Assembly (NCBI GenBank): GCA_900095095.1
Contig: FMBT01000313.1
Coordinates: 310,001 to 374,000, forward strand
DNA length: 64,000 bases
Reading direction: 5' to 3'
Source: Fragilariopsis cylindrus CCMP1102
Lineage: Eukaryota; Bacillariophyta; Bacillariophyceae; Bacillariales; Bacillariaceae
Every line of letters begins with the position of its first letter. Positions within the stretch are counted from its first letter, which is position 1. The translations under genes and the position numbers were made by a program. Below, piece after piece: positions 52,376 to 63,965 of the stretch. The notes under the pieces were generated by a model. The model was not told the DNA's origin. It saw nothing but the letters and a program-made list of their open reading frames with translations, and made no database searches.

Positions 52376-53530
52376 TCAGTACTGATAGTTGCTATCTGCG
52401 CTTTTCTTTGTTTGTTCCTTTAACAAAAACTCGATTTCGACAGGAATTTTATCGCCTTTCTTCTGCTGCTGGCTTTCCAATCCTTTGCCCAAAGGAGAAA
52501 ATTGTTGGTTTGTTCCACTATTTTGATCGGCGGAAGCAAAAAGCTTATCTCGTTCGTTTGCCGTCATCATTCGAGATGTTATACCGTCCTTTTCTTCTCT
52601 TGAAAAGATGAAGAGGGTGCCATCCCCACCTCGCACAATCCGTACATTATCATCCAGATAGGTTTGATCATTCGCTGGAAGTACTTGCCTTTTATTGTCA
52701 TTTGTTTCGGACGATAATGATGATAATTTCGACCCCGACTTCATTATTTGTTCCTTCTTCGGAATCAAGATTTTGCGGATCGGTTCGTCCAATGTAATGC
52801 CCAGTATTTTGTCCAATTGAAAGACGATCAACTCAAATTCAATATCTACCCGATTGTTATCAGTATTCTCTATCCCAACTGCGTTGAAGGAACCCTTGTC
52901 TCCGGGATAAACCCTACCAACCACAATTGTTTGGAGAGATGCTAAATTGTAGGGATGATTCACTCGGGCCGAGTTTTCAAAGAAGCCTAAACCCGTGTCA
53001 AGAGGCTGGTAGATCGGACCGGCGTAAAAGCCAAGGGGAAGTCCTTTGGAAAGACTGACAATTTCGTGAGCGTTAGAATATAATAAACGCCAAGATCCGG
53101 ATAATTTTTCAGATAGAGCATTGTTCTTATTGGCGGCAGTTTCTTCCATCAAGGATACAAAATCCTCTATTTGCGAGGACACTCTATTCGATATAGTAGC
53201 ATTAGTAGCTGGAGCTCCGAATTCCATGGTCGGAATGATAGACACGAGCTTTGATGATAAAATTTCGTCGGCGTCCTTCTTGGACGTGCCCGTTATTGCG
53301 AAAGCATAAGAGGATGACTGATCGGGAAACAAAGAGGATGTCCAGCCCATCACTGTCCCAGTAAAAGCAGCAGTCGTTCCCGTAAAGAAATCCCTCCGTG
53401 AATTGAATGCAGTAGGCAAGCCATTTGCGTGGAATATAGTAGCAGTGGTGATAAGCAGGACAAGAACGCTAACGCCAACCATCGACGCCTTTGCGCAATC
53501 ACGGGACACACGTTTTGTTCTTCTCGTCAT
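52376..53530 (-). CDS. Plastid lipid-associated protein (PAP/fibrillin family)
   Basis: A 384-residue single-exon protein. The first span (about 17-35, VGVSVLVLLITTATIF) is a signal peptide, followed by a transit region with a second hydrophobic stretch (TTAAFTGTVMGWTSSLF) and SSSYAFAITG that may route it to the thylakoid. The PAP domain has LSGSWRLLYSN, GFYAGPIYQPLDTGLGFFEN, NNRVDIEFELIVF and the terminal YLDDNVRIVRGGDGTLFIF. Fibrillins bind lipids in plastoglobules and thylakoids. A serine-rich insertion precedes the last strand. It diverges from the next gene. Confidence 0.83.
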   Translation of the reverse strand: MTRRTKRVSRDCAKASMVGVSVLVLLITTATIFHANGLPTAFNSRRDFFTGTTAAFTGTVMGWTSSLFPDQSSSYAFAITGTSKKDADEILSSKLVSIIPTMEFGAPATNATISNRVSSQIEDFVSLMEETAANKNNALSEKLSGSWRLLYSNAHEIVSLSKGLPLGFYAGPIYQPLDTGLGFFENSARVNHPYNLASLQTIVVGRVYPGDKGSFNAVGIENTDNNRVDIEFELIVFQLDKILGITLDEPIRKILIPKKEQIMKSGSKLSSLSSETNDNKRQVLPANDQTYLDDNVRIVRGGDGTLFIFSREEKDGITSRMMTANERDKLFASADQNSGTNQQFSPLGKGLESQQQKKGDKIPVEIEFLLKEQTKKSADSNYQY

Positions 53531-53952
53531 CGTCTATTCCTGTATCTGTATTCTCTATTCGATTGAAGTTTTGGATGCTGGGTTTGGTTAGTTGGCCAAG
53601 ATATTGTGAGGATTATTTGTACAGTACAAGAAAATACAAAACAAATGAAAATACAGTCGTGTATTTGATTTGATGCTTTCAAAAGATATTATTTCATGGC
53701 GCGACTTTGGGTGGAGGCCAGACGAAACCTTCCGATCGAATTGTTAATAATTTGAAATTATCAATGTAGTCAAGTTCAACTCATGATTTAGATAGGAAAG
53801 ATGATGATAATACAGCACCTACTGTACAGTCTCGTGCAAGCGGCATATCGTATCGTCTACTACAGTAGTCAACCATTCCAGCAGCAAGAATACGCTACGG
53901 AGGCATCATAAAGTAATTAATACCGGTAATAACAAACAAAAATAGTAGCATC
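53531..53952. promoter_or_regulatory. Divergent promoter region
   Basis: The 422 bases separate the fibrillin and flavin-reductase-fold start codons. They are AT-rich, with CTACTGTACAG-type repeats near 53819-53865. No gene is seen. Confidence 0.45.
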
Positions 53953-54672
53953 ATGTCGTCAACAACGGAAGCAACAGCAACAGCAACAGCAACTGATAAC
54001 GGTACAAGCGACAACGTGGAATGGTCGTCTTTCGATCCAACCTCCGAATTGACCGTTTCCGCCAGTTATCAACTATGCATTTCAGCCATCGTGCCACGAC
54101 CGGTTGCTGTCATTACATCAAAAGATCCAAAGTCAGGAATTTTGAATTGTGCACCATATTCTTATACTTCTCTCTCTGGTCATGATCCAGTTATTGTCAC
54201 GCATGGATTGACGGTATCAAGAGCTATCGGCAAAAAAGATACGTTGAGGAATATTGAAGAATCGGGAGAGTGGGTGTACAATGTACTGTCTACAAACTAC
54301 CTCGAAAAGGCGAATGAATGTGCTACTAGTTTGCCCTTCGAAGAAGATGAAACTGCTCATGCTGGATTAGAACTTATACATGACTGTATCGATGTTTCCG
54401 TTCCGAGACTGAAAGATGCTAAGGTTGCAATGGAATGCAAGCTAATCGATAAGAAAGAAATATTTAATGACGAAGGTCGTCATACCTCTACTATTGTTAT
54501 TGGTCGCGTTAAGAAATTCCATCTACATTCATCAATTATGAAAAAGGGACAATCTGAAAAAGAACCAAGGGTTGATTTGGAAGCCATACAAGCAGTGGGA
54601 AGGGCTGGAGATATTACCTATTGGCCTGTCGGAACAACGCCAGAGACAATTCGACCAATCGAAAGAAACTAA
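53953..54672 (+). CDS. Flavin reductase-like FMN-binding split-barrel protein
   Basis: A 239-residue single-exon protein. After an A/T-rich tail it has ISAIVPRPVAVITSKDPKSG and LNCAPYSYTSLSGHDPVIV, the FMN-binding start of the DIM6/NTAB flavin-reductase fold, then KDTLRNIEESGEWVYNVLS and a terminal YWPVGTTPETIRP segment. Family members bind FMN and reduce flavin or serve as oxygenase partners. No targeting peptide is seen. It converges on the helicase gene with a 78-bp gap. Confidence 0.85.
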   Translation: MSSTTEATATATATDNGTSDNVEWSSFDPTSELTVSASYQLCISAIVPRPVAVITSKDPKSGILNCAPYSYTSLSGHDPVIVTHGLTVSRAIGKKDTLRNIEESGEWVYNVLSTNYLEKANECATSLPFEEDETAHAGLELIHDCIDVSVPRLKDAKVAMECKLIDKKEIFNDEGRHTSTIVIGRVKKFHLHSSIMKKGQSEKEPRVDLEAIQAVGRAGDITYWPVGTTPETIRPIERN

Positions 54673-54750
54673 TAAATATTTAATATCGTAGTACAAGTTT
54701 AATTAATTAAAAAAGAAAACTATGATAAATTATGTGTGCTACATATTGGA

Positions 54751-57700
54751 TTAGGGTTGGATTGACTGCTTGAGTTGGTTCTGTAGAGCAGCAGAATTTG
54801 TGCTGAGGAATTTGCCAAACTTCTGTGTCGTCAATGGTTCCTTCAATAGTTTCGTCAACTTAATACGAGCTTTCTTCGCCTCACTAATTGTTTGCATTTC
54901 CTTTTCGGACCTATTGCTATCATCTTCCAACAAATCATCGTCCAGATCTAGATCTGCTTCCTTCGCCTTTTCTAAAAACCATTTGTTGCTGGAATTTGTC
55001 TTCTGTTCAATCTCACCTGCGCAGTAAATCTTGGACGCCAAGTTTGCACGTACTTGTGAAGAGGATAGCAATCGACCATCTAGGTTGACTTTACTGAACG
55101 GAATATTGATTGATCTGGCAATCTGGCTAAAAGCTTTGTCTTCAGCCGGTGCAATCAATGACAGACTAGTACCTACAGCTCCCATGCCCATTCCACGCTA
55201 AGGATAGAATAGTATTATAAATCACAGACAAGCGATGGTAAATTTAAGTTAGACAAGTGTTCAAAATTAGGAAGAAAATTAGGGTAATCAACATCTCGAC
55301 TCTGACACCTTCATCATATTGATATCGTCATCTTCGGCTACTATACCGAATTGGAGACTCTAGTCCGAAAGTTGATATGCTCTTCATTGTCGATACTTTA
55401 AATAAAACAGAACGAATATTATGAACACAAAAAATGAAGACTTACCGCAGTTCTACCTGACCGATGAACAAAAGTGTCGACAGCGCGAGCAACATCGTAA
55501 TGTACCACAGTTGATACAGAGGGAATATCAAGACCTCTAGCTGCAACATCAGTACAGACAACAATCACACGTTTCTTAGTATTCTTAAGGGATTCAACAG
55601 CTTTAAAGCGGGCTCTCTGCGGTGTGTAGTAAAATCGAGATAAAATTTGGGTTAGAGGATGGGAATGACCTGAAAGCAAAAACGCCGGGTGGTATTATCA
55701 AGGCTTGGAGATTGTTCACAATGAACCCACACAGTGTCGTTTAGTCATTTTGACTAACGATAATGATATATAAATCTTCAGGTCAAAAAGTAGTTTTCGT
55801 CATGGCCTAAGTGTCGCATAAAAGAATTACATCACACAATCTACTTTGCTTACCTGTTGCATGTGTGCATGAAGAATTCTAGTTGAAAATCCAAGTGTTT
55901 GGAAGGTTGCTCCCACACGTCGTACTGCTCCAATCGAATTGCAAAACACAAGACACGGACCAGAGGCCCCTTGAATTGTCGTCATTAAGTACGCATATAG
56001 ATGCGAATCCTTATGCATTTGTGTACACTTAATTTGTGAAAGAGATAACCCTGGTGGAAGCACGATCCCGTTTGACCCTTCATGATTTGCAAGAGAGGTA
56101 CCCGCCGGTGACGAGGAGGATAAATCGACTACCTTCGTCTCTCCCATAGCATTCGTCTTCTCAAGAATTTCTGCAATACCACCAACGAGTCCTAGTTTCT
56201 TTGTTCTTTTTTTCATTTTGGAGTTCGGCGCTGACTTCGTTTTGGTAGAAGTGAATGGCAAGGTCAGTGTTGCGGAATAGATAAAGGTTTGACGATGAAC
56301 CTTAGGTTTTAAATTGAGAAACAAATCTCCCATCTCATCAATCTCATCAACCTCGTCCACCGAAATCTCGTCATCGGATAGCTCTACACGTTCTGGATTC
56401 GTTGAATCCTTTTTAGCTTGTATCCGATCCAAGATATCATCTGTCAGCATGGTCAAATGAGCTTCACCACGGATTCCAGGCAGTCCCCGCATTCTAGCTC
56501 CGTCATCAGACTCGTCATCAGACTCGTCGTCGTCGTCATCTTCTTCTTCTTTGTTTGGATTAGACTCATTTACCAAGTCCAAAATTTTGACCAATTGAGG
56601 AAAGGAGTGTTCCTGAGTCATTCTATCAGCTTCGTCAAGAACAAGAAATCGAATCTGTGATAGATCCTTCAAGTGATCATTGTCTCCACTCGACAGCTAT
56701 ATTTTGATGTTCATGATAGTTGAGTTTTAGATTAGAGGCAACAGAAAAGCAAAATGTGAGATTCACATTCCTTTTGAAATTCGATTTCTGTATGAACTAA
56801 TGTTTAAGGTCTCTGACTGACGTGCAAACATCTTTGTAAAGGTATCTGTCACTGCAAACAAACATAAATATGAATGTTGCTCCGACTTAGCAAGTTTTTC
56901 TTCCCGGACCACACACAAGCAAATAAACGTTACAAAAGGATTATTATAAAACGTACCATGGCCCATAAACGTCCAGGAGTGGCAACAATAATTGAAGGCT
57001 TTTTAGTCGATAACAATCGTTTTTGTTTTACCAAAGCAATTCCACCGACCAGCGTGACACATTGATTTGGCACCAGTTTCTCACATTCGGCTTGGATCTG
57101 TGTCGCCAATTCTGAATAAAACAGAAAGGAAGAAGAGATAAAAAGAATAGAAACGCATTAGTACAAAATGGGTTCTTGATCGAACATACGCACAGTAGCC
57201 ACACAGTAGTGAGGTTTTTTTGAAATATATATCGACTTAGACAGCCAAGGGAATCAAGAATGTGTCATCATCTCTTCAAGCTTCTACCCTCGAATTTATG
57301 ATACTCTAATAGAGTTAACATGATGTTATCATCATCGTCGATATAATATTTCACAAACAAACACATTTCACAAACAAAACCTACAAATAAATACTTACCG
57401 CGTGTAGGGGTCATGATCAATGCTTGTAGCTTGTTCGACGTAAGTGCATCAGCAGCGTCATCATCTTGTAGTGGTTCGTCTTCTCCCTCATTCTTTTCCA
57501 TTAATATACTGTTTAGAATTGGTAAAAGAAATGCAAGAGTTTTACCTGAACCCGTTGGAGCTGCTCCAACTAAATTTCTTCGTCCCATTGTAGAGGCAGC
57601 TAAGGTTGCAGCTTGGATGGGTGTTGGAGAATCAAATCCGAGCCGATGCAATGATTCGATCAATATATTATGTAGGTGAGCACCTCCACTAGAACTACTC

Positions 57701-58401
57701 CACGATAATTGTAATTTCATTATATCATCCTGACTGATCGGTTCGAGTTCTATTGCAGGTATCGGTTTTCGTTCCTGCGAAGCTTTTTTTTCTTTTTTCT
57801 CCTTAGGCAACGCCTTCTTATCTTGATCTGGATCTTCTTCGTCTTTAGTAGTAGTGGTTTTGTCCTTTTTCTTCTTTTTCTTCCTCTTTTTCTTCTTTGG
57901 TTCTGAGACTGATGAGTCTTTCGTTTCGCTTACTTTATCATCGCCCGTGATAGTTTTTTCCGTCTGTGGATTGGCTTTTGCTTTATCGTCTGGTAATGCT
58001 GATGCCGCTGCCGTCGCCGTTTCTTCTACTTCTCCTCCTCCGTTGATAATTAGTCGTTTGAAAGCTCCTTTTGTTTCAACTCGATATTGACTAGCATCTA
58101 AAACTTCTAAACTACAAAACATGGCACAATCTTCTCCACGATTCATCGGTAGGTCTTTTTCGGCCTTTCTTGATAGTTTCGGGTCGTCATAATGATTACC
58201 GGTATATTCTTCTACATCTCCTGTCATGTCACGATCTTCAACATGATCATGACCACCGTCATGATCTACGACAATCTTACTAGAAACGCCCTCTTCGTGT
58301 GATAGTTGCACAGATACGGATTTCCAACCACCTGGAACAGAAACCGCGCTGGGTTCTGTTGCAGATGCTGGCCTTGGGCGCTTTCTTCGATTCTTTCCCA
58401 T
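54751..58401 (-). CDS. DEAD-box RNA helicase, DDX24/MAK5-like
   Basis: Five exons are inferred: 58401-57399, 57111-56957, 56696-55854, 55616-55446 and 55197-54751, all with GT-AG ends and matching phase, giving 872 residues. The motifs appear in order across exons: Q-motif [10 protein letters not shown], motif [15 protein letters not shown] (formed by the exon 1-2 join), [23 protein letters not shown], and [16 protein letters not shown] (formed by the exon 4-5 join). The N-terminus is long and basic with [13 protein letters not shown], a nucleolar-type signal. An insert follows DEAD, as in DDX24/Mak5, which act in large-subunit ribosome biogenesis. The start is taken at 58401 ([11 protein letters not shown]). 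Confidence 0.88.
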
Positions 58402-59431
58402 ATTGAAAGTATTTACAGTGTAGTAGTAGTTGTGAAAATTATAGACGCAGTGAAAGTACATGTCGTTACACGAAATCTTCACTGAGCATCTTGATTAGGT
58501 AAATAAATTATTATTCGTTTGTAGAAAATTGGTGGCTCCAATCCTAGACAGCTCAAGACGTGGATATGAATGGTGGTAACGTAAAGTGTAGTGCATCGAC
58601 GGACGGACGATAATTTGCTTTCAGACACGCGGGAACCGGATTCATTATTATTATTGTTGGTTTGTACTACAATACTGTACAGTAAGGTATGATGTGTAAG
58701 CTTGGATAGATCATCATGATATTGTACTGAATTTTGTTCTCTTCTATCAGTTTTATGTCATGCTATTTCCTATGCATTCATCATTGGCACCCATTTGTTA
58801 CTGTCACGTTTATTGGTGGACTCAGCAATCAATAATAACAACAACAGCAGCAGCAGCAACAACAACATCATTACTCCTCACCTGCAAATCAAGAGTTTAA
58901 AATCATCCTTTCAATTGGATATACGCTACCATCATATCAAGGTCCTGGTGTCTACTTAAGTGGAGAGTACAGCTTCTACCATCATGACCATTGGTGGGAT
59001 GAAATTTTGCAACGATCGTACATACATTCATTGTGCAAACACTGAAGTGCCAAAATAGTGTGCAGTGTTTATTATAGTACTTCTCAGTAATTTATCATCA
59101 TGTCGACAACTCGTACAAATGTAAACAATCATCGTTTAAAATAACGATAACGAAGAAAAAAAAGGAGTGGATATTTATTGATGTAGAAATACGACAAAAT
59201 TTGAATAGAGGTAATTATATTAAATTATTGACCCGATCATTTTTATTATTTAGTTTAGCTCGCATTATTGAAGGCAGCGGTACAGGGATAGTATCATGTC
59301 ACAAACATGCTTTGCCTTCGCTTTTATTTTTTATTTTATGTTAGTAGGTACGATAAAAGTACTCAATGTTGAATCATTCTATCGCCGATAGATGCCCGCC
59401 CATCGATAAAATAAAAATTAATACATATTAT
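58402..59431. other. Gene-free interval with CAG/CAA microsatellite
   Basis: The interval is 1030 bp with an ACAACAACAGCAGCAGCAGC tract at about 58837-58872 and AT-rich sequence. It holds the helicase promoter and the FKBP 3' flank. No protein-like frame is seen. Confidence 0.5.
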
Positions 59432-60436
59432 TTAATCATCACCGATCAAATCAATCAATTCTGGTTCCTTTCCTGGTAGTCCAGTAATTTCTACGTCGAA
59501 GACAACTTCAGCACCTCCAGGAATTCTAGGTTTTCCAGCCGATGCAGGTCTAATAGTTAAATAAGTGGATGAAAATAAATGTGCCCATACAAATTACAGT
59601 AGAAAAAAAGGATTTGTGTGAGAAAAGGCTGACATAACAAATATAGTTTTCGATTTAATTCATCCTTCTCTTCTGATTATATTCAAACCAAAAAAATATA
59701 TAATGAGTTATTATCGTACCTTCCCTTAGGTCCAAATGCAAGGGCGCTCTGAAATAGATAAATAAATAAAACGAATAGAATGGAAGGGAAAAAAGAATTG
59801 CGTGAGATGTGTGTTGTTTGAACTCAACTCTGAGTTGCGTTGTCTTAATCTTTACTTTTCAAACTGAAGTCTCAATCTATTAGAGAATTGGTTCCATCCC
59901 GTTGTTTGAACTGCGTATATGAAGATGTGGCATGATATGATATAACAAGGCACAAAAATCAATCAATTAATCTTTTTCGTTTTTGTTTTTCTTACAGGAA
60001 TAGTCAATTTCCAACGATCACCTAATACCATGAGTGGTAGTGTAGTTTCAACTCCTTTCAGTAGACCACCACTTCCCATTCGTGTATAATATGGTTCCGG
60101 TGTATCAAAAATATCATCAATTTTACGTCCATCGGCGTATGCAGCGAAACGGATAGCAACCAATTCACCAACATCGGGTTTTGCTCCATTCCCTGCCTTA
60201 ACAACCTCAACGGTAACACCTGATGCCAATTTTTCTCCAGTAGTTACAGCCCATGCAGGTTGTTGAACCAATAAGGATGTAGCTGCTGTGGCAACACTGC
60301 CCTGTACTAGTGTTTGTAATACAGATTTACGACTAACTTGATTATTGCTACTTCCTGTAGTAGGAGTACTCCAGGCATGACCCGATTGTACTGTGCAAAG
60401 GCTAACAAGGATGGAAACTAATGTTGATGAACGCAT
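59432..60436 (-). CDS. Thylakoid lumen FKBP-type peptidyl-prolyl isomerase
   Basis: Three exons, 60436-59996, 59748-59720 and 59549-59432, give 195 residues. Exon 2 is only 29 nt (SALAFGPKG plus part of R). The start at 60436 yields a signal peptide ending SGHA|WSTP, then a thylakoid-transfer segment with RK and a hydrophobic stretch ending PAWA. The FKBP core has VGELVAIRFAAYADG, YYTRMGSGGLLKGVETTLPL and GDRWKLTIP; the join gives AFGPKGRPASAGKPRIP and FDVEITGLPG. FKBPs of this type fold proteins in the lumen; activity is not certain. An in-frame ATG at 60592 would add 52 polar residues and is less likely. Confidence 0.83.
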
Positions 60437-60692
60437 ATTTGCTTGTAGGTATTGATTTTCTTTTTTCTGGTTTACCTGTTGTTCTTGTAAATAATTATGA
60501 CGACCAATGCAAGGACTTGTTTGATTGTGTTCTAGCATTATTAATTGTTGTCTTTTCATTTGTTGATGACGCTGTAAACACATCAACGTCAAGTGATCAA
60601 GGGGACACGATCCTCTTGCGCTAAGAAATATCGTATCTTTCCAAGAGATGACGTATTATGTACGTATTACACTGATTTCCTATTCGGGGGAA

Positions 60693-60764
60693 GAGTTAGA
60701 GTTAGGGTTAGAGTTAAGGGTTAGAGTTAAGACTTCATGTGTAAAATAAGGTTAGGGTTAAGAG
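60693..60764 (+). repeat. Interstitial telomere-like repeats
   Basis: GAGTTAGAGTTAGGGTTAG, then AGTTAAGGGTTAG and, after a gap, GGTTAGGGTTAAG. TTAGGG mixes with TTAGAG variants. TTAGGG is the usual diatom telomere unit. A nearby GTGTAAAATAA is also duplicated. Confidence 0.75.
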
Positions 60765-61063
60765 CTTCATAAAGTGTAAAATAAGTCCCAATTTTTTAAC
60801 CTTCTTTTCGCCATTCTTTTTATCCACGTCATCAGTCACGCTGCTGAGAATGCGAAAGAATAATGAGACAACAGAATTTTGACAACGCGCATACATACGA
60901 TGACGACGAGAGATTCATTCATTCGATTGATCTTCCTCTAAATAGTACTAGTATTCTTCTCGTGACATGACACATCATGGAACAGTTTAGCTGGATTTAT
61001 ATTGCATACATCGCGAACGACAATAGCATTAGAGTCGGAATATGTTTCTCTGATTCGATTCTC

Positions 61064-61150
61064 CATCAATCGATCTGACTACGTCTATTCCAACAGTAAC
61101 AGAATCTTCATCAATCGATCTGACTTCGTCTATTCCAACAGTATCACAAA
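61064..61150 (+). repeat. 45-bp tandem duplication
   Basis: CATCAATCGATCTGACT and CGTCTATTCCAACAGTA recur at 61064 and 61109 with only two or three differences. It sits about 160 bp upstream of the carrier start codon. Confidence 0.8.
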
Positions 61151-61312
61151 ACAATAAAGAGAGTGAAGCAATAAGATGGCAATTAAGAATTGTTCGGTTC
61201 ACTTACAAGCAGTACAAAGTATAAGGATTGTAGCAGTAGCGTAAGGTAGATCGCAAGAATACAATACACGTACAAAACGACTCGACACGACACGACACGA
61301 CACGATACAACG

Positions 61313-62338
61313 ATGACATTCAATGAACTTCTTCATTCTCAACTTTCGCCGCCTTCACTATCAAACATTATGAACAAGACACGATGGACTTATGAACATA
61401 TCGATAAACAATATTATGCCACATGTTTTGGGGCAGGTGGTATGTCTTCGAGTGCACGATGGGCTCTTACACCGTTCGATTACATCAAATGCTCGATGCA
61501 AGCCAATCCAACAAGGTTTCCAAGTTATACAGCTGGTTTATCATCGATCTGGAAGCAACAGGGTCTATCGGGATTGTATCGAGGACTAGCTCCAACTGTG
61601 CTGGCTTATGTCTCTCAAAGCGGGACGAAGTATGCTATGTACGAACTAATCAAGGATAATATAACACGAACAGTAGGCCAAGAACAAGCTACTAATAACA
61701 AGACTGTTATCTACATGGTATCTGCGGGATGTGCCGAAGCAATTGCGGATGTTTTTATGTGTCCATGGGAGATGCTGAAGGTGAAAGTACAAACCGCACA
61801 ACCATGTGAATCTTTCCCAACTAGATTCCGTCCTGCATTATTTGCTATGATAAAACAAAGACATGATTTAAAATTTCCATACGGATCTCTTAAGCCATTG
61901 TGGTCAAGACAGGTGATTGGTACAGTAGCTAACTTCGTTACGTTCGAACATACCGTGAAGGCTATTTACAAACACATCCTTAATACAAAGAATAAGAATG
62001 AATACAGTCAATCGACACAGCTTGGCGTTTCATTTGCGGCTGGGTATGTGTCTGGTTTAGTATCAACGATTGTATCACATCCTGCCGATTCTTTACTTTC
62101 TTTACGAGCACGATATCCTGACAAAACATATAAACAAATCATCGACTTGGTGGGTTGGAAACAATTAGCCACTCAAGGTTTGGTACCACGAGCGGCTTTG
62201 ACCGGAACGATTATTGCCTCACAATGGTTCCTATACGATTCGTTCAAAAGTATAATGGGACTTGGTACGAGTGGAGGTGGGTGCTCATGTGCTGACGATA
62301 CTAATGATGATAATGATAATAATAGTAATAATGATTGA
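61313..62338 (+). CDS. Mitochondrial phosphate carrier (SLC25A3-like)
   Basis: A 341-residue intronless carrier with three repeats. Repeat 1 has PFDYIKCSMQ, repeat 2 PWEMLKVKVQ and repeat 3 SHPADSLLSL, each a variant of the PX[DE]XX[KR] motif. Phosphate-carrier hallmarks include LYRGLAPTVLAYVSQSG, LWSRQVIGTVANF, FEHTVKAIYKH and ASQWFLYDSFKSIMGL near the end. It imports phosphate with H+ into the mitochondrial matrix. The acidic, asparagine-rich tail (DDTNDDNDNNSNND) is a local extension. Confidence 0.9.
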   Translation: MTFNELLHSQLSPPSLSNIMNKTRWTYEHIDKQYYATCFGAGGMSSSARWALTPFDYIKCSMQANPTRFPSYTAGLSSIWKQQGLSGLYRGLAPTVLAYVSQSGTKYAMYELIKDNITRTVGQEQATNNKTVIYMVSAGCAEAIADVFMCPWEMLKVKVQTAQPCESFPTRFRPALFAMIKQRHDLKFPYGSLKPLWSRQVIGTVANFVTFEHTVKAIYKHILNTKNKNEYSQSTQLGVSFAAGYVSGLVSTIVSHPADSLLSLRARYPDKTYKQIIDLVGWKQLATQGLVPRAALTGTIIASQWFLYDSFKSIMGLGTSGGGCSCADDTNDDNDNNSNND

Positions 62339-62759
62339 TGTGGGTCGGTGAGAAGAATGGTAGATAAGAAACCAACCAAAAAAGAAGAAAAGTGTCGACA
62401 CTTCGACGCAAACCTTTTTTGTGCATAATGTATAGATATATAATTTATAGAAATAATGTTTCGATAGCAATTATAGATAGACTAAATATGGTAGAAGATA
62501 TGAGATTAAGCAGTGATGGGTACTAATCTCTTCGGTATGTATAGAAGGCAATGCCGTCTTCGATCCTTGAATTGGTTTAGTGATACCCGTAAAAGTCTTC
62601 AATTTAATTGGCGTTGTTTGGACCACACCGACTAAAGCATCCTTCGTATTCTGTACTACCCCGGTCAGAAAATCGTTCGACGCCAGTTAGAACATCATTC
62701 GTATTTTCCATCATTCATGAAACTCGATCCCAATTATGATTAACGTCCATCGGCTCACT
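62339..62759. other. 3' spacer with a degenerate minus-strand coding tail
   Basis: On the minus strand, 62711-62520 holds protein-like pieces in two frames (MENTNDVLTGV, then VVQNTKDALVGVVQTTPIK) directly after the stop codon of the GDNPAV gene. They resemble a lost C-terminal extension of that gene. Confidence 0.4.
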
Positions 62760-63965
62760 CTAATCGAACACGCTTGATATCATTGCATCATTAATTTCGT
62801 GCATAGTATATCCAGCTGCTAATAGAATATTAGCACGATCACTAACACTAATATATAAGTTATTCCGTCGTTTCCGTGATGGTTTGAACTGTTCGTACGC
62901 ATTGATCGAAAATTGTTTTTCACCCTGTGGTATCCAATCGATAGTAATGGGAGCTCCTGTATTTGTATGTATGTAAGTTCGTTCAAGTCAAAAAAGTATC
63001 ACAGTAAAGACGGAGGTACACAAAATCGAGAAAGAGAGAGCACGTATTTGTGTGTGTGTGTGTGTGTGTGTGAGTGAGAGAGAGAGAGAGAGAGTGAGAG
63101 AGATGAACCCAAAGCTGCTTTATTTGCTGGACCATCGTGAACTTGTGCGTATACAATAAAATGCACGGTAAACGCACCTGATTTCACAGCAGGATTGTCT
63201 CCTAGTAGTAGGTGTTATATCAAGTGTGTTAGAAAAAAAAAGGAGGCGACTGACGATAAGTAGAGAAAAGGAAAAATGTGCAAACAGTTTCCATCCCTTA
63301 TCGTCTCTGTGTTATCATAACTTACCAAGAATGATTGGAAATTCTGTAATTACTATACGACCGAATCGTGCCTTCTTCTTAGTAGTATCACCTAAACTAA
63401 CATCGTCGCCGCTGCCATTACTGCTATCATCCCCGTAGCTGTGAGTAGTAGTAATCTTGAGGCATCCTTTAAGCTTGAGACATTGCTGCTGTTGTTGTTG
63501 CTGTTGATTTGTGTTCGTAATCTTGAGGCATCCTTTAAGCTTGAGACCTTGATGCTGTGGCTGTGGCTGTTGATTTGTATTCGCATCTGTGTCTGTATTT
63601 GTATTTGTATTTGTATTCGTATTCGTATTCGTATTCGTATTTGTTGCGATGATAGACTTGAACTTATCCTTAAGAGATGGCCTTCTTTTCTTTTTTTTCT
63701 TTTTCTTTTGTTTTGCGATAGTTGTAGAAGAAGTATCGTCACTACCCTCGGCAGCAGTAGCAGTAGCAATAGAAGAAGAAGAAGTAGAAGTAGAATCAGG
63801 AATAGAAATAGGAGGGTCTGTACTTCTACTACTTTCTGATCGATATCCTTTGATGATAGAATACCTACGTTCCCGTGGCTTTTTCTGCTGTCTCGTACTT
63901 AACGTTGCTTTCGATGGTGATGTTTTTGATATAAGTGGTAATCTCGGAGAAGATAATGATGACAT
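62760..63965 (-). CDS. Basic protein with conserved GDNPAVxSGAPI motif, function unknown
   Basis: Three exons, 63965-63326, 63201-63178 and 62956-62760, give 286 residues. Exon 2 is a 24-nt micro-exon. The N-terminus is basic and low-complexity (S/T, K-run, TNTN repeat, Q runs) and contains a duplicated CLKLKGCLKIT-type segment. The conserved part joins RFGRIVITEFPIILG to GDNPAVKSGAPITIDWIPQG, EQFKPSRKRRNNLYISVSDR and LLAAGYTMHEINDAM. I recognise this as a layout seen in diatom proteins of unknown function, with a GDNP-AV core and a basic helical repeat. The Lys/Arg-rich regions suggest a nuclear or nucleic-acid-associated role; that is speculation. Intron 2 contains a TG/AG microsatellite. 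Confidence 0.7.
63049..63104. repeat. (TG)n(AG)n compound microsatellite in intron
   Basis: Twelve TG units (63049-63072) run into AG/GTGAG units to 63104, inside the second intron of the GDNPAV gene, between exons ending 63178 and starting 62956. Confidence 0.85.

Larger units (their letters stand above)
60437..61312. promoter_or_regulatory. Divergent intergenic region with telomere-like and tandem repeats
   Basis: The region between the lumen FKBP and phosphate carrier starts contains degenerate TTAGGG-type repeats (60693-60764), a 45-bp tandem duplication (61064-61150) and a CGACA microsatellite near 61279-61305. No gene is seen. Confidence 0.5.

Noticed and set aside
55419-55679. A short minus-strand frame starting [14 protein letters not shown] before the helicase motif V
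   Set aside because: It is intron sequence read into exon 4; the join of 55854 to 55616 restores the helicase alignment.
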